DNA of 64,000 nucleotides from Shewanella frigidimarina (GTDB lineage Bacteria; Pseudomonadota; Gammaproteobacteria; Enterobacterales; Shewanellaceae): NCBI RefSeq assembly GCF_003797125.1, contig NZ_RKKE01000007.1:1-64000 (forward strand), in the 5' to 3' direction. Shown piece by piece: positions 36,168-44,121 of the stretch. The translations under genes and the position numbers were made by a program. How positions within the stretch are numbered: the stretch's first letter is position 1; every line of letters starts with the position of its first letter. Below the pieces are notes generated by a model. That model worked only from the letters and a program-made list of their open reading frames with translations, did no database searches and was not told the DNA's origin.

Positions 36168-36268
36168 TATTTGGAATAATTGGTTTATTATCGCAGAGCC
36201 CAAACAATGGAATTAGCATATGCACAGTGGTCAAATTAACCTTGCTGATATATTTGTGGATAACCTTC

Positions 36269-36651
36269 TCGTCATCCCGGTAATGCTTGTAGCCGGGATC
36301 TAGGTTTATTCTTTTATGTTTGGTATTGATGGCCTGCGGCCACTAACGTCGTGGCGCTTCGCCCACACCAGACCAAGAGTAAACCAACGGCTGTTCCCTC
36401 TTTACTTTTTTTAAAAGAATTAGCCCAACCGCCCCGCAACATTTTCGCTATTAACCAAAACAACAGTAGCGAAAAGGTCGCCATGGGGATTGATCCAGCT
36501 TTTGACCGCACTTGGCTTCGGCCTCAGCCTTATTCGAAAATGCTAACGCTTCCGATGGTACATCCTGTACCGCGAAAGCTAGCCTGACGCCCTGTCAGGC
36601 TCACGCATTCTTTTATAAAGAGTCTTCAACGGTCTCAAGTTCAGAGTTGAA
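36269..36651 (+). repeat. Left copy of a ~380-bp hairpin-rich interspersed repeat
   Basis: This element matches, in inverted orientation, 38248-38616. It opens with a REP-like hairpin ATCCCGG..CCGGGAT. It then holds GGCC-tgc-GGCC and GCCAC-taacgtc-GTGGC. Perfect hairpins GGTACA-tcc-TGTACC and AGCCTGAC-gccct-GTCAGGCT follow, and the element closes near GTTCAGAGTTGAA. The left copy has an additional TCGCTA..TAGCGA palindrome absent from the right copy. A short frame over it (36351-36587) encodes part of a peptide shared with the right copy, but the repeat looks non-coding. Confidence 0.75.
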
Positions 36652-36793
36652 TTTAGGAATTTTGAATCAAGACTTCTAAGTCATTTATGGAAAAAAGTGA
36701 GTTAGTTTATAGATCTATCCTATGATTCTTTGATTTTGAAGTTAACAGGGTAAAACGATGCTTTTCTTGGTTGGGTATATTTAGGCACTTTAG

Positions 36794-36815
36794 CCTCCTC
36801 AGTGTTATGAGGAGG
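36794..36815. terminator. Hairpin downstream of the repeat-flanked hydrolase
   Basis: CCTCCTCA-gtgtta-TGAGGAGG has perfect 8-bp arms with an outer GGCA/TGCC pair. It is 55 bp past the hydrolase stop on the minus strand. There is no T-run, so termination is only a suggestion. Confidence 0.45.
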
Positions 36816-36869
36816 TGCCCACTAAACTGGGAAGAAGATTACTTCAACACCATATTGATCACTGTGATT

Positions 36870-37877
36870 TTACAGGTTTTCTGTAAACCATTTGGTAATC
36901 TCGTTGTGAACTTTTGCGGTGTTAGATGAAATGAAGTGATTGTCATCATAAATTACTAATTTATGCTCAATCTCAGTTTCTTTTAGTGCTTTTGCAAATG
37001 TTTTAGAGTGAAAAACCGAGACTCGGACATCATTTTCGCCATGAATTAATAAAATTGGAACATTAGAAGGGAGTTTATCCACCCAATTGATAACTGACCT
37101 TTCAGCGAGTTTTTTGTTTTCGTTTCCTTTGTAATCTGGAATTCGGTGTTCATACACTTTTTCCATTTCAGGTCTCATTGTTAGATCTACATTTAGATCG
37201 GCATTTAGTGCAATCGTTGCAACTGCTTTTATATTATTAAGTTGTTTTAGTGCAAGAAATGATTGCATGCCACCTCGACTAGCTCCAAGCATACCTATTT
37301 TACTTGTATCAGCTCCGTCAAACTCTCCAATCAGATTAACTAGTTCAACAACATCTTGGACATCAGAACCACCAAATTGATCTTGTTCACCTTTATCTGG
37401 TGAGCCAAATGTGCCTCGATACTGGCTACCTACAATCACAAAACCCTTATTGGCTATAGGAAAAAGATTGTTCATCATTGCACCAAATACAACTCCACCG
37501 AAATTACCATTCCCGCCCCTATTGTAGACTATTACAGGTAGGTCAGTAGTTGACTCTTTAGGTTTTATGACAAAACCAAGCACATCAGTCCCGTCGACAT
37601 TGTATGTAAAATTAGTACATGAAAGGTTGTTGCTGTAGGTATTAAATTCATCCTTATCAAATTGCTTCTTGAAGCCATCCATTTTATTTTTTAATAACTC
37701 GGGAGTTTTAATCTTTCTAGAAAATTTTCTCTCCATGAAATTTATCCAATTATCATAACTGCTAAATGGTCCTAAGAAACAATCCCTCTCATTGTATATC
37801 TTGCCATTTTTCTCAACTTCGTTGGCGCTAAGGGTTGTGCTTATAATTGATAAAAATATCAATGCTAAATATTTCAT
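36870..37877 (-). CDS. Secreted alpha/beta hydrolase (S9-like prolyl oligopeptidase family)
   Basis: This 335-residue protein has a signal peptide of about 18 (MKYLALIFLSIISTTLSANE). Its alpha/beta hydrolase domain has nucleophile elbow GASRGG (serine near residue 207), the acid in LLIHGENDVRV, and the histidine in YDDNHF, so the catalytic triad is complete. The oxyanion-type strand before YNRGGNG and the YRGTFGSPDKGEQDQFGG segment fit the S9 dipeptidyl-peptidase/acylaminoacyl-peptidase group. The codon use and composition are markedly more AT-rich than neighbours. The gene sits alone between two inverted repeats, which supports recent horizontal acquisition. The substrate is unknown. AAGGAAATTT precedes the ATG. 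Confidence 0.85.
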   Translation of the reverse strand: MKYLALIFLSIISTTLSANEVEKNGKIYNERDCFLGPFSSYDNWINFMERKFSRKIKTPELLKNKMDGFKKQFDKDEFNTYSNNLSCTNFTYNVDGTDVLGFVIKPKESTTDLPVIVYNRGGNGNFGGVVFGAMMNNLFPIANKGFVIVGSQYRGTFGSPDKGEQDQFGGSDVQDVVELVNLIGEFDGADTSKIGMLGASRGGMQSFLALKQLNNIKAVATIALNADLNVDLTMRPEMEKVYEHRIPDYKGNENKKLAERSVINWVDKLPSNVPILLIHGENDVRVSVFHSKTFAKALKETEIEHKLVIYDDNHFISSNTAKVHNEITKWFTENL

Positions 37878-38247
37878 AAATTTCCTTATATCATGATTAT
37901 ATTCTTAATTTATAGACTCTATCCAATCGCTGTATACCCAACTAATCCAAGTGTTAATTTTGTCTATGAGAATTAAACTTGGACTCCAGTTTTAAAGCTG
38001 TACGCTTACTGTGTTTAAGTGGGGGAGTAGTGCGGTAATCTCTTCAATTGAATCTTTTCTGGGTAATCGTAATACCATTTAATTACGGTGCCTCTTCCTA
38101 AGACCTCGTAAACTAAAATATATTGCTCTAGCTTGAATTTTCTTACCTCTTCTTGTAGTGGTCAATAAAATCCGGCCACTATATTAGCCTACCTAACCCA
38201 TTTATGGACATAAATGAGTTAGTTTTCTTTACTTGGATATAGACGGG
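37878..38247. other. AT-rich spacer with a possible gene remnant and a near-perfect palindrome
   Basis: Between the hydrolase and the right repeat there is no intact gene. On the minus strand at 38015-38152 a Met-less frame encodes about 45 residues, including EEVRKFKLEQYILVYEVLG. It looks coding-like but has no family I can name. GTGGTC..GGCCAC (about 38157-38180) and a 28-bp near-perfect palindrome around CATTTATG-ga-CATAAATG (about 38197-38224) follow. A similar but degraded palindrome lies at 36677-36706. Confidence 0.4.
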
Positions 38248-38616
38248 TTCAACTCTGAACTAGAGGACATTGAAGACTCTTTATAAAAGAATGCGTGAGC
38301 CTGACAGGACGTCAGGCTAGCTTTCGCGGTACAGGATGTACCATCGGAAGCGTTAGCATTTTCGAATAAGGCCGAAGCAGACTACAAGCGAAATTAAAAG
38401 CTGGATCAATCCCCATGGCGACCTTTTCGCTGTTTGAAAATGTTGCGGGGCGGCTGGGAGTTCCAAGAGGGAACAGCCGTTGGTTTCCTCTTGGTCTGGT
38501 GTGGGTGAAGCGCCACGACGTTAGTGGCCGCAGGCCATAAATACAAAAGTACAAAAGTACAAAAGTACAAAAGAATAAACCTGGATCCCGGCTCACGAGC
38601 ATTACCGGGATGACGA
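38248..38616 (-). repeat. Right copy of the hairpin-rich interspersed repeat
   Basis: This is the inverted partner of 36269-36651. It shares long exact stretches, for instance across CGGTACAGGATGTACC and the CTGACAGG..GTCAGGCT hairpin. It carries an 8-bp tandem repeat (four TACAAAAG units, 38542-38573) between its REP-like end and its GGCC-tgc-GGCC part, where the left copy has unrelated bases. A CCAAGAGG..CCTCTTGG inverted pair is perfect here but decayed in the left copy. The short frame 38312-38602 is considered a shadow of the repeat. Confidence 0.75.
38542..38573. repeat. Four tandem copies of the 8-mer TACAAAAG
   Basis: TACAAAAG occurs exactly four times in a row inside the right copy of the interspersed repeat and not in the left copy. 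Such short perfect repeats change copy number by slippage. Confidence 0.9.
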
Positions 38617-38666
38617 TTAAATTAGCCTGGGTAAGTAGACAACCTACTACCTTACCTAGTATTGAC

Positions 38667-38702
38667 GAAACGCTACGACGTTAATGGCCGCAGGCCATAC
38701 AC
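38667..38702 (-). repeat. Partial third copy of the interspersed repeat
   Basis: The segment CGCTACGACGTTAATGGCCG plus CAGGCCATA repeats the right copy at 38512-38540 with a few substitutions in the same orientation. It probably marks an old, truncated insertion next to the right copy. Confidence 0.55.
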
Positions 38703-38763
38703 TCAGACTACAAATGACCGCAGACTACATCTAAAAATCACAATGGATAATATTATCAAAAAG

Positions 38764-39363
38764 CTATTTATATCCCCAAGGCGCTGGCGGTAATGCCACT
38801 GGTTGAGATAAATCAAACTCAACTTTAAAATCGCGATTCTCTCTGGTTAAACGATAAGTAAAAGTATGCGCTTCAATCATCATCTGCCACTCATTAGTGA
38901 CCGATTGTGTTAAGCCATGTTGCTTGAAGTTGGCAATAGACTCATCGTCCACAGGAAACGTTTGTAAGTTGGCAGTGCCAGTATCGCGGGTCTCTCCACC
39001 ATACATAGTCACTTTATCATCGGTGCCATCTTTATGACGATGATCATGCTTTAAGCGCAATCCGGTATCGGTTTGAGTTATCACCCAAGTGCGAGAGTGA
39101 TCATCGCCAACATGAAATGGAATACGTAACTGATGATTGGTGCAATCTCTTACATGCATAACTAATGGTTTGCCACTAAAACCATCTCCTTCACTACCAG
39201 CAGTGATCTTACCGGCAAAAGCTTTGCCACACAGAGCGCTAATAGCTTCAAAAAATTGCTGTTGTTGTACCGAGTTTGCGGCATAAGCAGGATTAACCAA
39301 CAAAGCGCTACCACACAGCAATACACCACTGAGATATGCGCTAAGCCTAATTAACGTTGGCAT
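38764..39363 (-). CDS. Hypothetical periplasmic protein (199 aa)
   Basis: The protein has a signal peptide of about 28 residues ending ANPAYAANS-type (VNPAYAANS). The mature part is rich in charged residues and histidines (LRLKHDHRHKDGTDDK), with two cysteines (ALCGKAF and VRDCTNH) that may form a disulfide, and a C-terminal beta-rich half. I do not recognise a family. AAGGAACGATCATT precedes the ATG. A terminator-like hairpin lies beyond ygiQ on the other side, and the repeat island lies downstream. Confidence 0.7.
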   Translation of the reverse strand: MPTLIRLSAYLSGVLLCGSALLVNPAYAANSVQQQQFFEAISALCGKAFAGKITAGSEGDGFSGKPLVMHVRDCTNHQLRIPFHVGDDHSRTWVITQTDTGLRLKHDHRHKDGTDDKVTMYGGETRDTGTANLQTFPVDDESIANFKQHGLTQSVTNEWQMMIEAHTFTYRLTRENRDFKVEFDLSQPVALPPAPWGYK

Positions 39364-39510
39364 AATGATCGTTCCTTGTTTATCAAACCATTGGGTAATT
39401 TAATCAATAAGTACAGTAGTATAACAAAACGACTACTGAGCAGACTAAATTAAAAGACGTAAGTATCGAAGCAGATTACCTTGTTATTTAATTTATTGCT
39501 GCTAGAAAAA

Positions 39511-39535
39511 CAAAACCCGCAACGTTAATGCGGGT
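39511..39535. terminator. Terminator after ygiQ
   Basis: CCCGCA-acgttaa-TGCGGG with flanking A and T runs forms a strong hairpin about 30 bp beyond the ygiQ stop, readable in the minus direction. Confidence 0.85.
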
Positions 39536-39563
39536 TTTTATGACAACAAGTTAACGTGTTAGC

Positions 39564-41885
39564 TTACTTGGCGTATTTAGACTTAGTCGCCCAAGTGGTC
39601 GCTTTAGCTGGACGCTTAGCGCCTTGGCTTTTAGGCGCTTGCCCTTTTGCCACTTGGCCCGAAGCCGTCGCTGGAGACTTGGTTTTTTGCCCTACAGGCT
39701 TAGCACTGCCCTTATCCGCTTTAGTGTTACCTTTACGGTCTTCAAACTGATCGGCAGAAAAACGAGTCATAGCTTTTTGGCCGCTTTGTTCTTTCGCTTT
39801 AGCCGATGGCTTTTGGCCCCACTTCACTTTAGTTTGCTCGTTACGCGTTTCGGGCGGCACCAAATGATTGGGACCATTACCAATTAACGACTCTTTACCC
39901 ATCGCAACTAAGGCTTCACGGATCATCGGCCAACCCATTGGGTCGTGGTAACGCAATAAGAATTTATGCAATTTACGCTGACGACCTTTTTTAGGCACTG
40001 TCACTTGTTCACTATCATGCTTAATGTTTTTCAGTGAGTTAAGTTCGGTATGATAAATCGTGGTCGCATTTGCCATCGGAGATGGATAAAAGTTTTGCAC
40101 CTGGTCGAGCTTAAATTTCTGCCCTTTTAACCATAATGCCAAATTAACCATGTCTTCATCGGTAGTACCAGGATGCGCCGAAATAAAGTACGGAATTAAA
40201 AACTGTTCTTTACCCGCTTCTTTAGAAAACTTATCAAACAGTTCTTTAAACTTGTCATAGGTTCCCATACCTGGCTTCATCATTTTACTGAGCGGACCTT
40301 CTTCGGTATGTTCAGGAGCAATTTTTAAATAACCACCCACATGATGTTTAGCTAACTCTCTAATATATTCTGGGTTTTCGATCGCCAAATCGTAACGAAC
40401 ACCCGAAGCAATTAACACCTTTTTAATACCAGGTACTTCACGCGCCGCTTTGTATAAGTCGATGGTGTGTTTATGGTCGGTGCCTAAATGGCCGCAAATA
40501 GACGGGAACACACATGATAAACGTCGACAGGTTTTCTCGGCTTTCTCACTGGTACAACCTAAACGGTACATGTTCGCCGTTGGGCCACCCAAGTCAGAAA
40601 TGACGCCGGTAAAACCAGGCACTTTTTCTTGAATATCTTTAATTTCTTTGATGATCGACTCTTGCGAGCGACTTTGAATAATGCGTCCTTCATGCTCGGT
40701 AATCGAACAGAATGAACAACCACCAAAACAACCGCGCATGATATTGATAGATGTCTTAATCATATCGTAGGCAGGAATTTTTTCTTTGCCGTACATCGGA
40801 TGCGGGATGCGTTGATAAGGTAAATCGAATACCGCATCCATTTCGTCGGTGTTTAATGGCCACGCAGGTGGGTTTACCCATACACCACGGTTGGCATCGT
40901 GTGGTTGAAACAACGCACGGGCACAACCCGGGTTTTGCTCTTGGTGCAAAATACGCGAGGCATGGGCATACAAATACTTGTCTTCGCTGACCTTGTTATA
41001 GGCAGGAAGTAGCACATAGGTTTTTTCCCATGGCTTTGGACGAGGCGGTTGAACGCTAATGGCCTTAGGAGCCTCGTTATCAAAAATCTTTTCGTCTGTT
41101 GGACCTGACAAATTACTGCAACCAACATCATCAGCACCATAAGGGCTAGGTAATGGCTCAATTTTATGTAATTGGTCAATTTTCCGTGAATCCATGCCGC
41201 GCCAGCCTGGCATAGGCTCTTTACGCATTGTTGCGGTACCACGAACATCGTCAATATCGCCAATGGCTTCACCCGCAGCAATACGGCGTGCAACTTCCAT
41301 TAATGGCCGTTCAGCATTGCCGTAGATTAAAATGTCGGCTTTGGCGTCAAAAATCACACTGCGACGCACTTTATCTGACCAATAATCGTAATGGGCAATA
41401 CGGCGAAGACTGGCTTCAATTCCACCAATAACAACCGGTACGTCTTTAAAAGCTTCTTTACAACGCTGGGTATACACGGTCACGGCACGATCGGGGCGTT
41501 TGCCACCAATATCACCGGCAGTGTAAGCATCATCATGACGTAACTTACGGTCAGCGGTGTAACGGTTAATCATCGAGTCCATGTTACCAGCGGTTACCCC
41601 AAAAAATAGATTTGGGCGACCTAGTTGCATAAAGTCTTCTTTGTTTGACCAATCAGGCTGCGAAATAATACCCACACGATAACCTTGGGCTTCTAACATT
41701 CGCCCAATCACCGCCATACCAAAACTTGGGTGATCTACATACGCGTCGCCAGTCACGACAATAATATCGCAACTATCCCAACCTAAAATATCCATCTCTT
41801 TACGAGACATGGGTAAAAAAGGTGCCGTTCCGTAGCATTCAGCCCAAAACTTTGGATAATTAAATAACGTTGACTCAACTTGCAT
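39564..41885 (-). CDS. ygiQ: Radical SAM protein YgiQ
   Basis: This 773-residue YgiQ-type protein has an N-terminal B12-binding-like part (VVTGDAYVDHPSFGMAVIGR). A radical SAM core has the cluster motif CFGGCSFC near residue 375, then the UPF0313-type C-terminal domain. The last 80 residues are basic, Ala/Lys/Gly-rich and probably disordered. The function is unknown; the family is widespread and not tied to a confirmed reaction. The ATG has AGGTCATATAC upstream. It is monocistronic with a terminator. Confidence 0.92.
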   Translation of the reverse strand: MQVESTLFNYPKFWAECYGTAPFLPMSRKEMDILGWDSCDIIVVTGDAYVDHPSFGMAVIGRMLEAQGYRVGIISQPDWSNKEDFMQLGRPNLFFGVTAGNMDSMINRYTADRKLRHDDAYTAGDIGGKRPDRAVTVYTQRCKEAFKDVPVVIGGIEASLRRIAHYDYWSDKVRRSVIFDAKADILIYGNAERPLMEVARRIAAGEAIGDIDDVRGTATMRKEPMPGWRGMDSRKIDQLHKIEPLPSPYGADDVGCSNLSGPTDEKIFDNEAPKAISVQPPRPKPWEKTYVLLPAYNKVSEDKYLYAHASRILHQEQNPGCARALFQPHDANRGVWVNPPAWPLNTDEMDAVFDLPYQRIPHPMYGKEKIPAYDMIKTSINIMRGCFGGCSFCSITEHEGRIIQSRSQESIIKEIKDIQEKVPGFTGVISDLGGPTANMYRLGCTSEKAEKTCRRLSCVFPSICGHLGTDHKHTIDLYKAAREVPGIKKVLIASGVRYDLAIENPEYIRELAKHHVGGYLKIAPEHTEEGPLSKMMKPGMGTYDKFKELFDKFSKEAGKEQFLIPYFISAHPGTTDEDMVNLALWLKGQKFKLDQVQNFYPSPMANATTIYHTELNSLKNIKHDSEQVTVPKKGRQRKLHKFLLRYHDPMGWPMIREALVAMGKESLIGNGPNHLVPPETRNEQTKVKWGQKPSAKAKEQSGQKAMTRFSADQFEDRKGNTKADKGSAKPVGQKTKSPATASGQVAKGQAPKSQGAKRPAKATTWATKSKYAK

Positions 41886-42049
41886 GTATATGACCTACAT
41901 AAATGGGGAAAACCAGCCTAGCTGATCCGATGACAACATCAGCCTATGGCTGAATTTAACGGACGCGGAGTATAGCAGTACAGCGACACTAAGTGTGACT
42001 AAAAAAACATCAAAAGTGAAATATTTTTATCCCTTTATAACCTTATAAA

Positions 42050-42071
42050 ACACGCGGGAATATTGCTATTC
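42050..42071. terminator. Terminator after the MAPEG gene
   Basis: GCGGGAATA-ttgc-TATTCCCGC has nine-base arms; on the minus strand it runs into GTGTTTTAT, 17 bp past the stop. Confidence 0.75.
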
Positions 42072-42087
42072 CCGCATACTTTCAATG

Positions 42088-42483
42088 CTATAACCCTAGA
42101 AAGAAGCCAATATTAGCGACCGCTAAAACCAATAGCACAATCCAAGTGGTTAACACGCCCCAAAAACGACCGAAGTGATGGCCGCCTTGACCTTGATTTA
42201 ATCCAATAGCATGTAATAAACGCGCAACAATCCAAGCCGTGCCCAAACTGTGAATCAAGTAAACCGGCATACCATTCAGTTCAGCCAGTGCTAACAAAAT
42301 TAGTGCTATGGGCGCATTTTCAATTAAGTTGCCATGAGCTCTTATTGCAATGGATAATCCTTGATGGCCACCATCACCGATACCAATTTTATTTGCTCGA
42401 CGAAATTTAACCACTTTATAAGATAATGCTAAAACCAACAGCGCCGTTAAGCCCGCATATAAACCCGATACCATCAATGTCAT
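42088..42483 (-). CDS. MAPEG-family membrane protein
   Basis: This 131-residue protein has four hydrophobic helices and the MAPEG-family pattern (RAHGNLIENAPIALILLALAELNG, with the conserved R-x-x-x-N-x-x-E region). Bacterial members such as E. coli YecN are of uncertain function; eukaryotic MAPEG enzymes conjugate glutathione. AAGGAATAACAC precedes the ATG. It is isolated, in the opposite orientation to the exporter gene that follows. Confidence 0.88.
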   Translation of the reverse strand: MTLMVSGLYAGLTALLVLALSYKVVKFRRANKIGIGDGGHQGLSIAIRAHGNLIENAPIALILLALAELNGMPVYLIHSLGTAWIVARLLHAIGLNQGQGGHHFGRFWGVLTTWIVLLVLAVANIGFFLGL

Positions 42484-42646
42484 GTGTTATTCCTTAAGTC
42501 GTCTATATTATTGTTATTATACTAATCTTTGATTTGTTGATGTTATCACTACATTTTGAATCAGTTTGGCTGTAAACACACGCCTTAATCGGTTAATATT
42601 CGCGCCAAAATAAGCTCAATACCTTAACAAGAGTGACTACTGCCCA

Positions 42647-43867
42647 GTGGATAATCAGGATTTTTTAGAAAAACGTAGATTTATCATTAAATTAGGTAAG
42701 TACCTGCACAAATTTGGTACTCCTGCGTATCGCTTAGAATCCCATTTGCAAACGGTATGTAATACCCTTGGTATTGAAGGATATTTTTTAATATCGCCAA
42801 CATCGATGACATTTGTACTCCAACATGACACTGAGCAAGAATACAATCACGTTGCACGCGTTAAACCTGGCGACTTAGATTTAGGCTCGTTAGCTCGTAC
42901 CTTTGAGTTGGTTGAAGAGCTCAGTTCTGGACAGCGAACCTTACAAGAAGCGTTAGAACGCTTAGAAGAAATCGCCAATAAACCCAATCCTTATGGCCAT
43001 AAACTGACGCTGTTAGCTTTTGGTTCAAGCGCGGGTGCCTTCGCCATGTTAATGGGTACCGGTTGGCATGACGTTTTTTGGTCAGCTATTTTTGGTTTAC
43101 TGGTATACAGCTTGGTTTTTTGGGCCGAACGCTCAAAACGTATCGCAGAAATGCTCGAACCGATGGCGGCGGTAGTGTGCGCTATCTTGGCATCGGGGAT
43201 TGCGCAATTAGACCCGAGTATCAATTTACCTGTGACCATTTTATCGGGGATTATTATATTTGTTCCCGGTCTTGCACTCACTCTCGGCTTAGCAGAACTT
43301 GCCGCCCGAGATTTAATCTCTGGTACGGCACGTATTATGGATGCGGTGATGCAGTTATTTAAACTGTATTTTGGTGCCGTGCTTGGCATGACCATTGGTA
43401 AAGCTATCTTTGGTGAAACTATATATGTCGAACCAATACCATTACCTCGTTGGGCTATTTGGTCTGCGGTGCCGTTACTGTCCATGTCGTTGGTTATTAT
43501 CTTTAAAGCACGCTTAAAAGACTCTCCTTGGGGCATATTTGCTGGCATTGTGGCATTTTTCTCTGCCATGCTAGGTGGGATTTATCTAGGCGAGTCTATT
43601 GGTATTTTTGTCGGTGCACTAGCCGTAGGTATCTATTCAAATCTGTATGCGCGTTGGATGAAAGCACCTGTGTCGATTGCGTTACTGCAAGGTATCGTTA
43701 TTCTCGTTCCTGGTAGCAAAACCTATATTGGTCTCAATGCATTAATTTCGGGCGAAACCATGCTCAATCAAGCCCATTTAGGCTCACAAATATTCTTAAT
43801 TTTTATGTCCTTAATCGCTGGGCTTATTTTTGCTAACGTTATCGTGCCCCCTCGCCGTTCGTTATAA
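42647..43867 (+). CDS. Threonine/serine exporter family protein (YjjP-YjjB fusion, ThrE type)
   Basis: This 406-residue inner-membrane protein has an N-terminal cytoplasmic DUF1212/YjjP part (FLEKRRFIIKLGKYLHKFG), with four membrane segments (about 118-250). A second YjjB-like block (about 260-400) has five more and the GXXXPG signature LVPGSKTYIG. E. coli has YjjP and YjjB as separate proteins (succinate export in some reports), while ThrE-type fusions export threonine and serine. The start is a GTG at 42647 with a weak ribosome site; no better start is visible. Confidence 0.87.
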   Translation: MDNQDFLEKRRFIIKLGKYLHKFGTPAYRLESHLQTVCNTLGIEGYFLISPTSMTFVLQHDTEQEYNHVARVKPGDLDLGSLARTFELVEELSSGQRTLQEALERLEEIANKPNPYGHKLTLLAFGSSAGAFAMLMGTGWHDVFWSAIFGLLVYSLVFWAERSKRIAEMLEPMAAVVCAILASGIAQLDPSINLPVTILSGIIIFVPGLALTLGLAELAARDLISGTARIMDAVMQLFKLYFGAVLGMTIGKAIFGETIYVEPIPLPRWAIWSAVPLLSMSLVIIFKARLKDSPWGIFAGIVAFFSAMLGGIYLGESIGIFVGALAVGIYSNLYARWMKAPVSIALLQGIVILVPGSKTYIGLNALISGETMLNQAHLGSQIFLIFMSLIAGLIFANVIVPPRRSL

Positions 43868-43906
43868 ATCTTACAAGTTAACATTACCTTCCTATCGATA
43901 TTAAAG

Positions 43907-43936
43907 GGCAGCTATAAATGCTGCCCTTATTTTTTA
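43907..43936 (+). terminator. Terminator after the ThrE-type gene
   Basis: GGGCAGC-tataaat-GCTGCCC forms a perfect seven-base stem followed by TTATTTTTT. Confidence 0.9.
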
Positions 43937-44121
43937 ACAACTCAAATACCCACACAATTTAAATGGATTAATGAAATTTTTATTCAAGCTAAATGCTTGA
44001 CTATTATGTTATTCAGGTATGATATGAAACAAAGAGGCAACATAAAAAGTTCATATTGAAAACAATAGTTCATTCTTACAGACCTCTCAAAAAACATAAC
44101 AATAAAAATAAGGACGAAGCT

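Noticed and set aside
36351..36587. Frame encoding a peptide ending MVHPVPRKLA on the left repeat and its twin at 38312-38602
   Set aside because: The shared ending comes from the repeat itself; there is no ribosome site, and the two N-terminal parts are unrelated.
38542..38573. CRISPR-like array
   Set aside because: The four TACAAAAG units abut without spacers and there are no cas genes.
36240..38620. Composite transposon with the hydrolase as cargo
   Set aside because: No transposase, no matching target-site duplication and no clean inverted IS ends could be seen; kept only as a repeat-flanked island.
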